DNA from: Himantopus leucocephalus
Taxonomy: Eukaryota; Chordata; Aves; Charadriiformes; Recurvirostridae
DNA: 64,000 nt
Assembly: GCA_003993805.1 (NCBI GenBank)
Contig: RSEF01000002.1
Coordinates: 74,710,146-74,774,145, forward strand
Direction: 5' to 3'
Both the position numbers and the translations under genes were made by a program. Shown piece after piece: positions 45,146 through 57,100 of this stretch (position 1 is the first letter of the stretch; each line of letters opens with the position of its first letter). The notes under the pieces were generated by a model. It searched no databases. It saw only the letters and a program-made list of their open reading frames with translations, and was not told where the DNA came from.

Positions 45146-48100
45146 CTAGAAGAGAATTAAAATACAAAGTCAGGCGTAAGGTCACACACGCACCTCCCTC
45201 TTGTTTCAAGCAGCATAAGATGCTCTACACTTCGGAAATTCAGTACCTATAGCAAATATGGATGCCGCATTTATGCAGATTTTTTGCTTCTGTACTAGCC
45301 TAGCTGATGGCATGCAAGCAGGAATACAGATAAATCCTGTGGGGCACAAACGAAAACCTAAAACTAAGTTTCCTGATATTTCTACAAGCTTGGTATGGCC
45401 TAGCACTAATGACGGAGGAAGACCATAAGCCCCAGGTGCTCGTTAGCATCCCATCTAATTTAGTCAGCAACTTTTCTGGAAGAAGTTTGCAGTCATCCTC
45501 TGGAGCTCAGAAGCCTTTGTGAAACCAGCCCACCACGCGGGCTCCCGGCTGCAAGTCAGCCCCTGATACACGTGGAGAGAGAGGACTTTGGAAGGATGAG
45601 GATACTGCCCAGATAACCCGTGGTCAACAGCGCTTAAAACCTGAACCGAACAGCACGAGAAAACATCTCCCTCTCTCTTAGACGCCGCCAGATGGGCAAG
45701 CCATAAATGCACAAGTTAATCACCGAAGTGAAAGAGAAGCTGTTAGGAAATACCCTTGCCGTAACGGCCCCTCCTCTTTCTGTGAAGCAGAAGACAGTAT
45801 CACCACGTTTCCAAATGGACACAGAGAAGCTGGAGGACCTAGACTTGTTCAGTGGGACATGAATGGGACATGGGAGATGTCTGTTAGAGGTGATCAAAAT
45901 TTACTGACAGAGTGAAAAATGCCTGCCTCAGGATGTTATTTACAGAGCTGCTGGTGTTCCTCAGCCCCACTGATGCTTTAGGACAGGAGTGACATGTGAA
46001 AGCCCCTGAAAAACATCTTCACGCCCATTCCAGAAATGCTACTCAGAGAACAAAATTCTTCCCCTTATTTTGCAATCTTAAGCCGCAGAGCAGCTGCAGA
46101 CATTCTCTGCTGTAATCTGCAGGCAGTCTACTCCAATCTCAGAGCCACTTTTTGCACCTGAAATGCTCGAATACTTTCCCAAGCATGAGCTCCTAAGAAA
46201 ACAAAGCAACCACAGCCCCACGGACAAAATTCCCCCGAAGTCCCAACCAAGCACTGTGCCCCAAAGTGCTCTCTGCCCTGAAGAATCAAAGGTCCCACCC
46301 TGACCGCTTCATTCTCTGTTTCCCATTACACCTATTAAGGATTTTTCAGTGCTGCAGTTCCCTCAGGACGCCATCTTGTGCCAACCAGCATACAGAACAA
46401 GACACTTAGGGCTCATTTCTCACTTGTGGTAGTGCTTGGGATCATTAAAAGAAAACCAATTACAAACTTGAGGCAGCTGGCTGAAACATGCAAGCAGGTC
46501 CTGCTGTCCCTGGGAGGCGGCCGCTTCTCAGAAACATTTCTCTCTGGTGCCCTGCTGGGGCATCCACTATCAGGGGAGGGAATGGCTCCCAGGGAGCATT
46601 TTCGGCCAACAGCCTTTGCCCATGCAGCACTTGGCTGTGGCTGGAGCAGTGTCGTGGCTCACCCTGCGCTTGGGCAGTTGGCACCAGAGCACCCTGCGAC
46701 TATTTGCTGGGAAGCAGCCTGCATTGGGAGAACAAAACACTCCCAGCCTGATTGCCATTCAGTAGGCAGGCAGAGGTTTCTTGCACACTTCATCATGTCC
46801 CAAACGTTCCTCTTCTGAGTGAAGGAATTCCAAAACCTTGCAGTTTTCTTTAAGGAAACCCCATACATTAAAACCAAAGTATAAGCAATGTTACAACCTG
46901 ACAATATTTTGGCAATACAGCTGAATAAGCGGGAGGGAGAAAGGGAGGAGGAAAGTCAACCCACGGTATTGAGGCAAAATCCTCAGTTGAAAAATGCGTT
47001 GATCTAACAGTGAGGATAGGTGGTATTTACATTTATTACATTTGAAGAAAGCACTTTCCCAGGTTCCTGTTCACCACCTACTCTATGTTAAAACATCCTT
47101 CAGTGTCAAATAAAAAAGAATGGAAGAAAAACCATACTGACAAGCCTGGCATATCTCACATGCAATGCAAACACTTAAAGCACATGGTATGGGAATCTTC
47201 ACGGGCACACACCAGCGTATCATTTGGGAGTGAAGCTCAGGACTTTAGATACTAGAATCTGCCAAAGTCTTCTGAATTAGTATGAAAATAGACACAACAA
47301 TGGGACCCGTCCCCTGTTTCATTTGTGGCTCAACTCACGATTTGAGTCCTCAATGCCAAAAGAAAAAAGGTCAGTTTTGCACTCAAGAGGGCAATATTTA
47401 TCATTCAGAAGGGTAATAAATTTGGTTAAGGCACTAATCTTTGGTGTAGTTTACTGAACATCACCATCAATTACACCACAAATATTTTGTTAATCACAAA
47501 GTTCTTTTCTTCAGCAGAGAGCATCTTCAAAAGAAACAAACTGTCAAACTGCACCAGTTTTCCCATGTCAGAGCAGCTCACTGACAGGTAAAATGCATCA
47601 TTAATAAGAATGCATTAACAAGGATGAACAATTAATTCACCTTTGAGCTGGCTCATGACTTCATCTCCTCCGCAAGGTACTGCTGTAAACTGTGTATCAC
47701 ATCAAGTGATCCCACATATTTTACCTGCCAAGTCAAGTCTTCGGACAAGCATTTTACTACCTGTGTTCCACCTGTATTCCCCTGCCCAAGCCTGCACGAA
47801 GAGCAGGGCGCCCACTGTAGCTTCGCCTTTCTCTTAAGCATCAGGTCACGCAGATCATCAGCATGTTCCAGGCTTAGATAATCAGACAAAACCAGACTCT
47901 CCCTCTCTAAATTTTCACTCAGAGATGAAGTCTTATCATATACTGCCAGGTTTCTCCACTGCTCATCAGAATACCGGGAAGAGGTCAAACCATGCACACA
48001 TGACAAGAAGGAAGTCAGAAGCTGGACAGAACAACTACATGGGGATCTCCATACTTGCCCTCATCCCTTAACTCTGCAAGCAAGCACGGGGGAAAACAGT

Positions 48101-51100
48101 GTGGGAATTGAAGATAAGGCAGTGCTGAAAATTCCTGCTCCCTTGACAGGCTTTGTATGCAGCATGGAAGACCGGGGGAGAGAAGACACCTCGCAAATAC
48201 CCACAGGACTAAAAGCAGTGCCTCCAACCTCAAGTGCTAGCAGCAACCGTGCACCTACAGAGCAGATGCCTCTGGTAGCAGACCTGCTCATAATCTGTTC
48301 TGCCCTCAAGCCTCCTCTTACCTGTATGAGACCGCATATGTCGCGTCAAATCTTGCAGAGACCAGAAACGCTTGTTGCACACAGTACAGACTTTCTTTCT
48401 TTTGTCTGCTTTTGCAGTACTCTTAGCCCCATCAGTCTTTGGTTTTTTGTCATCACTGCTCTTCTCAGTGGACTTTCTCTCTGTGCCTTCCCCCTCAGAG
48501 ATGCTTTCGCTCTCTTCATTCTCCTTTCCTGTTGCCTCACAGTCCACAGGAGACTCCACTACCTTCAAGTCCATCGGAGACTCTTCCTGCTCAAGACCAG
48601 AGTCCTGCATCGAGGGAGCTCCTGCATCATCCTGAATGCTTTTGCTTTCATCCTCACTGCTCCTTTCATCCTTTCTGTCCTCACGAGTGTGGGCCTTTTT
48701 GTGACGGCTAAGAGTGCCAGCAAACTTGAAGGTTTTGCCACAAATGTCACAGGCATGTTTCCTTTCAGTCTGAGAACTGCTGCCTGCACTCTGGTCACTC
48801 TCTGCCAGCTTGAAGTCCATTAATTTGCTGGCAAAATTGAGGTCAAGACTTTTGTTACTTACAGAATCTTCCTCAGGGCCCTCTTCATATCCATCCGCTT
48901 TTTCTTCGGCATCCTCTTCTGCCGGAGGGGAGTCAGCCTTTTGCTCCTCCTTGGGGCCGCACTCACTCTCTGGTAGCTCTGTTATTTCCCCTGGCTGTTC
49001 CTTCTCGCAGGAGGTCAGGTCCAAGACTTCGTTTCCCATAGCTAGTGTCTCCACATCAGACTGGCTGTCTGCAAGCAAACAGAGATAAACTTTCAGTGGG
49101 ATGCTCTCTGCTAATTCATAACGACCAGTGGTGAGGCTGCACATGGTCCCATGAGCATTGCTTCTCGTCAAGAGTCCCAACATCTGTTTCTCTTACCTGT
49201 GACCAACGCCAGTAACTTACAGCTGAAAATAGATCAAAACACCACAGAACCCAATTAACAAGATGATTAAAAATCTGTAACAAAATGCTTTCTTTTCCAG
49301 AGTACACTTACTTTCTTGGCAGTTTCTTGAAGTCACTGTTAATATGATCACTTTTACCAGAGAACGCAAAATGCTGAGACGTCAAAGAAAGAGTTGAGAT
49401 CACTACTATTACAAATACACTGTACCAGAGACACGTGGATGTATTATTTAGAATATTTCATATATGAAATTTGGATATAGATGGAAATAATACCCAACCA
49501 CATATTAATCAAACTAACTTATAAACTACAAGTAGTGGGAAACGCTTTTCAAAGGGAATGGAAAGGCCTCATGCAACCAACTGGTACAATTAAATATTAA
49601 AGGTCAGCGCAGACAGTAACACAGAAATCAGTTAAAAAAGTTGGGTACATATCACATAAGCAAAAGATGCAAAAGTTTGTCCACATGTGGGTCTTTTGAC
49701 ACACACTCTCCGTCACATTGATACCACCTGGAACCAAAAGAATAAAAGCCAAGATGCAGCAACAGGCAGCACCCTTTGTTGTTTCACAGTTCCCATAACA
49801 AGAAGGCAAAACCCACCTAAGACATCCACTTTAATGTCCTCCTCTGCTTCCTCATCAGTTTGCAGCTTTAACATTGCTGAAGACATAACGTGTCAAAAAA
49901 AACCCAAAACAGACAATGTGCTTAAGGAGAACAAAGGGCTGGAGCTGTACCCCTTCCACGCTCTATACAAATAGTGTACGTGTAAATAGGAAATAAGCTT
50001 GACTGGATCTGGAGGCCAAAGCTGATGATGATGCACGGCATGCAACTGCATCCCCAGTGCCACTTTCCAGCAACTGTTCCAGGACGTGAACTTAGCAAGT
50101 TGTGCTTTCTGAAAGTTGAAACTTTCCTTGCTTTAAGTCCCCCACTGCTTCTTGTTAACAGCCTGCAGCCACAGGAGCACACAACCTAACAGGCATTTCA
50201 GCATTCATCTGCAAGCCTGATAGCTGCTGAGTAACTATGGGGATTCAGAAACTCTAGTAGAGCGGTTTAAGTTCTCTGTTTGACATAGTACAACATGTGC
50301 TTGTCTCCAAATTGCCTAGATTTCCTGTTACAGGCTTTTTTCATAAGCAAGGAGTAATGAGAGAAGATAAGAAGATAGTTCTCAGGCACGTCGTAGTTCA
50401 AACGCAACATACCTTGCATTGACCCCATCTCCTTGCACAAATGATAATAAATGGCCATTAAGCAAATGTTAAAGCTAAGCAGCATTTCCAGTAATTGTGA
50501 ACAATCACTTAATAGAGCATAATCCTCCATACTCTTTTTCTTGGGGGGGTGGAAGGGGGAGAAGTGACCTGTCAAAAAAAATAATCTCACCTTTTAATCA
50601 AAACAGATCCGTTTACATAGACAGTGGATTACACAAAAGCTTTCCACAAAGTTCATTGCTCATCTAATTATCTTCCCATTAAAACACGCAACCGAGACAT
50701 AATCTGTGTATAATGCTAGAGAATTTGAGGATGTGGGCATCTGAAAACAAAGGTCACCTCCAAGCGCCCTATGAATCTGCATTTGAATTCTGCGTTTTGA
50801 CTCATTGCTTATTTCTTGGCTATAATAAGGCCAAAAAAAAAAAGGAAGCTAGTATAAACAAAAAGAGACCATTTCTAAAAATCAAGCTGTAATGCTGATG
50901 CATTAAGGGGAAGCACTGCTCTGCAACCCAGACAAATGGAAGCCAGGCACGTATGAGAAGCCGGGCCCACGCACCGTGCTCCTGGATGAAAGGCAGGTAG
51001 CCGAGTCCCGCAGCTGCTGGTGCCGGCAAGACAGCGAGCCCAGAAGCCAAATTTGGACTGTGTCTACACAGGGGATACGTTTAAAAAGGAATCACGGCTA

Positions 51101-54100
51101 CGGGTTCCTGCCTGCCGCCTCCTTCCACACACTGTGTTTGGGGGCAGAACGAGCGGGGATGAAAGAAAGGATTAATGGTAACCAATGTGACTCCCTGCTG
51201 CTGCTGCTGAAAGGGTCCTCGTCCTTCCCCGGCCACCCACTCCCGCGCTAGCCCATGCACAGCCCTAACATTCACGTGGCTGCACAGTGACTGGGGCCTT
51301 TTTCACCAGAGCACAGGTTTATGTTGGACTGAAGCGATGCCCTAATCACTGTTCCCTTTATGCTAAAGGCAGGAGGGAAGGAAACAACAGGGAAGAGGAG
51401 CTTCCTCCCCAGCTGCCTTTGGTTGCAACCATCACAAAGACGTATCTGTGGATGATGGACAAAGAGACAAAACCGGAGTGGCAAAGCGGGTCTAAGGAGC
51501 AAAGACCTTGAAGCGACACCAAGAGAAAGCACATAAAATGGCTGCTGTACCCCTGCCATCGGTGCTCATCCTCAGCAAAGCTGGGGGCACCTCCTGGCAG
51601 GCGTGGCTCACCCTGTCCCATCCCCAGCGAGGTCAGGGAACGTTCCCCTGAGGGGACGCACACGTTAGGCCAAAGAAAAGGCTGCAAGCACAGCACGGAG
51701 GGGCTTCGTTAGAGAGTGAGGCAGGAAACCACGTGAGCTCTGTTAGGACAGAGAGGAGTGAAGAGCATGAGGAGACCAAGATGGAAAGAGCTCCTTTGTT
51801 ATCGTACCCAGAGAGATGTTTTGTAACTCTGTGCTGACCAAACAGAAGATAGCGGATCCAGAATAAGTTGGTTTTTCAACAGGAAATATCAGTAGCGAAG
51901 TGAACGAGGGGAATATACACTGGTAGTTCTCAAGTAAGCACAAGCCAAAACCAGAACGTCTTAAAACTCTCAAATGCAAAAGGCCCAACTTTTACATTCA
52001 ACACGTCGTATATCGTGCATGATTTTCCAATTTTCCCATAATTTTCCCTAACTTTTTCTTCTTTTGCTTCCAGTATTTCAAAAAATATATTATTTTTCTT
52101 ATACTATACTCATCCTTCAATGAATTGTATCCGACCTCTATCTCCTTTTTAACTCTCCTCTGTGCCCTGGGTCCCTTCCCAGCTGTTATTCTGTTCTTGC
52201 ATGGCTGGCCCACAATTACATTTTCCTGTGCACGAGAGACGCACTCCAAAGGATAGGTGGTCCACACCATGGTAAGTGACATTGCCTTATTAGCACAGGC
52301 AAACAGATGAGGTCAAGTAAAAAAAATGCAAAGTTTAAACAACGTGCCTTCCCGAACAGCAAAGACCACTTCACACCCCGGGAGCAGGGACGCACACAGG
52401 CTTCCTCTTCCAAAGCCACCCCGGAATGAACACATTCAAAACTCCGGTGGGGACGTAGCCAGGAACATGCTTACAGGCATACGAGCTTGGGTGAGCACTC
52501 TTCCCTCTTACCTGCACAAACCAGACCTGACATTTCCTTTGTCAAGAAGGAGTTTCACAGGCCCCTCATGAAACTTCATGCATATCACAAAGCAGCAGCT
52601 CCCCACTAGCCGAGCTGCTCTGTGGTTACCCCCAACCTGCGTGGTTGGTTTCGCAGCTGGTGAAAAAGCGAGCTGCTCTGCACAAACCCCGGCTGTTTGG
52701 GGATGGGTGAGAGTTAGCCCAGCTCAGCCACAGCTGAACTGGAAGAGCAGCAGGGGAGCTGTGAAGGTGTGTGGGAAACACAACAATCATGACGACAGCC
52801 ACGTCGGGATTTCTCCTGCAGTGCAAGGGACGGCTGCAGGGGTAGTCTCACACTGGCAGCCACTCTGTCCGCTCCAGCAGGGGTTAGGCTTGGCCTACAC
52901 TACTGTTTTTTCCCCGCCTGCGTGCCTATCCGCAGCAACAGAAAACCTTGCTGGCCATAAAACTCCAGCAGGCTTGTATCTCACACAAGGAGGAGGATTT
53001 TGACCAAGCATTCAGATTCGGACAAATATCCCTCCAAGGAGGCTGAGTTTCTCTCAGACGGGCAATTCCCATTTCCAGAATTTTGCTGATTTACGGTGCA
53101 GAGCTGCTGCTTGCATCCAGGTGGTGAGGAAGGCAAGGTGCATGGGAAAGGCCTGCCTTCTCTTTCACCCCTTTCCCATCTTTCACTTACTAAGGTTGTA
53201 AAATGCTTTCCGGTCCGTTTGTTATCCCACAGATATTTACACTTGGCGAGTCCAGAGGACAAGAGCGGAGAGGCCTGCTTGCCAAGGCTCCCACCCACCG
53301 CCACTTCTTCAGTAACCGTGGGAGCAGAATACGTTACCTTGTCACGGACAACCAGAGTCACTCCTCCGAAGCAAGGACAAGAAGGTGACACTACTTAATG
53401 ATGACAATTCTGACACTGGAGTCAAAGAACATGGGTATGGTAAGGGAGACAGAGGAGATGAGCAGGGAGGTAACAATGTATAGAGGAATGCAACACGAAG
53501 CAACCACTGGTAGCTCAGCTGCTGCCTCGTCAGCTCCTGGGAAAAACGAACTTCTCAGGAGATATATTCATAAGCAAAACCTCAAGGACTTCATCTGAGA
53601 ATCCAAAAACTTTTCCGCTTGCATGAAAGAAACCACTATACAGTTGTAGCCAAAATAATTTTTCCTTCGAACTCTGGAAAGAAACGACTGTTTTGCTGAA
53701 GTCTATTTACAGTTCAAGTTGCAGTTTTCAGTCTGCCCAGTAAGAAGAGTCCGCTTAATCTTTTATAGGTGCCAAGAAAGAAGGAGAAAGAGGAGTAAAC
53801 TGCTTTCCTGTATACACAAACAAAATTATCAACAGCGACTCCAAACGTGGAAAGTTTCAGATAAAAGAGCAGATATAGATTGAGGTGGGGAAGTTGCTGG
53901 TTTGATTCTGTTTTCCCATGGTTTTCTTTTTTCCTGGAACTTAGGTGGAATAGAGAGCTGAGCTTGAGATGCTAAGGAGTTATTGGATAAAACAGAGTGT
54001 TGTAAGGGAAACTGTTTTGTGAATTAAAAGCAAGTGTTTATTGCCAAACATTCCTGACATCCCAAGAGAAGTGTTAGAAAACCCATCACATAAATAATGC

Positions 54101-57100
54101 TCAAAACTGGAGCAGACAGAGCACTGGAAATGGATGTTGTACAAGCAGTTGGCATTATCAGTCAGATGAGCCGACAATTTACTATTTTCCCTACATTAAC
54201 TGAAATAACCCCAGCTAGTCTTATATTTTACAGTAGATGCAGCCACCACTAGGTGGTAGCAGTCTAGTAAATTTGGTGGGTTTTGGACCCACTCACAATG
54301 CTGCTTCTACTTCCACCCACGAACTGGATAACATCTTTCCAACCTGCACAGTCAATGTGCAAAATTTTTCTCCATTTTTACTGTAAACACTCTAAACGCT
54401 AAAATTTAGCCACCTTCATTACACCACATGCACACACACAAGTTAAATATTTAATTAGCCCACAGTAGAAGGAGCTTCCGTATCTGCATGCCTATTGAAA
54501 TGAAAACATTTGAGAGAGAAAAGGACTATTTACAGTAAACGGAGCTGATTACATCTGGGGGAAAAGGAGAAAACAAATTCTGGAAAAAAAAACTTTTTGC
54601 CTTTGACACAAGGTACAATCCCCCCATATCTTCAAGAGAGCAGCTGAAGTCACCAACACAAAGAAAGGTGTTCAGAACTAGCTCTGACTGTACCCACCAA
54701 GTGCAAATGTTCATTGAAGGAGGGGAAAAAAACCCAGACTTTCAGTTTACAGTGAATTCCACCGTTTAGCAGAAAGCCTGTTTGATGTAGAGCCAGCAAT
54801 ACAATCAGCAAGGCGTACACCATCGTCTCACTATCTTTCAAACAACAGCTCTAGTACTCAGGCCAACCTTATGGCTCTTCCATTTGCCATGCACCCCAGC
54901 AGCAAGCAACTCTTCCTTTACCCTGAGCTGCAGCTCTGGAGCTGCTGTTAAACTTTGCCTGACACTGAAAAAGCAGTTTCAAGCCCTTTGTCCTCTAGGA
55001 AATACCCACAAATGTAGTTCAGAGGTACACCCAGCCAGAACAGTTTGGAAAAACAAAAAGTCCCCTGCTATACCCAGGGCTCACATGATTTCTGGAGGGA
55101 TCACAGAGTGGCAGATATCTAGAGCAAAGATGAATTCTGCTAAACGCTAATCGGAAAATTCACTGCTGAGTATACTTACTTTGTAAATATTTGCCTAGTT
55201 AGCACAGAGCAATTGTGTTCAACCCTCTCACATTAGGGGCAAGCTTCTTTAAGAAAGGGATCTTTCCTTAGCAAAGTCTCTTTCTGTATTACGTGAGAGA
55301 TAATCCCTTGCCCCATTCCCACCCCACATCTCTCCTCCGTCAACTGTACTTTGTTGCAAGAAGGGAGCATTCAGAAAGCCCTAAGGAGACGAAGGCAGGG
55401 CTGCTTTAACGTGATGAAAGTGGGCGATTCATTAAGTTGCTCCACAATTTCATTGTACGCGTCTCTGGCGGTACAGGTCTCCCCTGGTCTGACTGCTGCG
55501 AGCTGGGCGAGATGTCCTCAGTTTGCTTCAGGTGCTTTAGTCAGATCATTCCCTCCCTCTCCATGCAGCAAGGACACGCACAAGACCCATCACTTACACA
55601 GCTTCCTTATCCCTGAATCCTGTTCAAAACCACCATCCTGTTTTTTGTTTTGGTTTAAAACAAGACCAAAAGAAACCCGCTATAAACTTGTTCCCAGTGA
55701 CACTCTATTGAATTGCACTTCCTGTCTTACACCTCATCTTAAAGCTTTGCTTCGTTTATGGCTAACCAAACACCATCCAAGCATCTCCCTTCGTTTTCTT
55801 CCCTTTCAGTGTACAGTGGAATCTGGACAATTATTTGCTTCAAAGTACAGCCATCACACAGGCTCTGCATGGGAGCCCCAAGCATGCTACTCACCCACCT
55901 TTTAAAACCAGCACAAAAAGAGAAATAACCCCATTTTAAACTGAGCCACAGTTTCAAATTGTTAATTTACTTCCACTGATTTTGAAATCCATTTTTCTTG
56001 GACAATGGAGGGAGACCAGAAGTCCAAAGCTGTTGAACGATTTTGGACCATGATTAAACACCACTCGGCGAAGCCAGTTATAAACACTAAGCTGTGCTAT
56101 AAAGTGCATGTGGTAACTATAACAGTATAGGATCTGTGCTCCTTCTTTGCTGTCTAAAGCTGCTGTTTGAAGACACAAAACATTTGACAGCAAAGCCAAT
56201 TCCAACAGCATCTCTCCCCTGCGCCTCCCAGGAGATGCTGCCAATTCCACACCTCAGCTGCATCAACGTGCTCTCTTAGGGCCATACTGCCAGCCAGATC
56301 CGGGAACTGATCTCACGGCTGCCGGTCCCTCCCCTTGCCCTTTTCATTTTTTTGGGCAGCCAGGTCAGCTACAGCTGCGGGGATGAACAGTCGGGAACAG
56401 GTCGAGCCAGTACAGCCAAGAAGTGCTTTGTGTTATCCAACCGTGGCCCAAGGCCCTGTCTGCTGGGGGCAGGTCGAACCACTCTGACCAGCCCAGCACC
56501 AGCTGCATGAGTGCTAAGAACAACATCTACGTTCCACCGAAGTCCTACCCATCCTACATGCTGTGCCAGCACTCATCTGAGTGGCTGTAGAAACACTCGC
56601 CTCTTCACGCTGCCGACCGGCTGAGCTGTGTTAGGATCCCTCTGACTACAAAGTAAGTTTTCAGTTGACCCAAGTAGGACATTTTAGTTTCGTTCTGCCG
56701 TGAAGATTGTCGGACGTAAGCACTTTCAGAGCCCTTTCTGCAGACTTTTGTTCTGCGAGGGGATCATGTTATAACATGAGTCTTCCTCTCTCACGCTGTA
56801 GCCATCTGTTGTCTGCATAGGCAGGATGAACCCACGTGACACCCCAGATACTGTGCTACAGCCCTGTGAAGTTACGGGCTGTTAACATGGTAACAAGACA
56901 ACTTAGTCTCTTCGTGATAGGCAAGATCAAATCACGTCGTAACATGTCTCCAGCATGGCAGATTTTAATGCCAGACTAGTACTGAGACCTGTATTACTAC
57001 ATTTGAATCACTGCAAGGCAATGTGCCGTACTAAAAGAAGAAGAAAGGGCGGGAGAGCCTGGGAAGACAGCAGATTTTCCCAAACAAACCAGAGTTTGGA

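Noticed and set aside
47653..48006. 117-codon minus-strand open frame inside an RREB1 intron
   Set aside because: Begins at TTG, has no matching splice phase and no recognisable similarity.
49191..49216. 26-nt micro-exon in RREB1 (TTTTCAG ... GTAAGA)
   Set aside because: Has plausible splice signals, but 26 nt would put the two-finger exon out of frame.
55351..55905. 184-codon plus-strand open frame in the RREB1 intron
   Set aside because: Low-information composition rich in Ser, Leu, Pro and His, antisense to the host gene, with no known domain.
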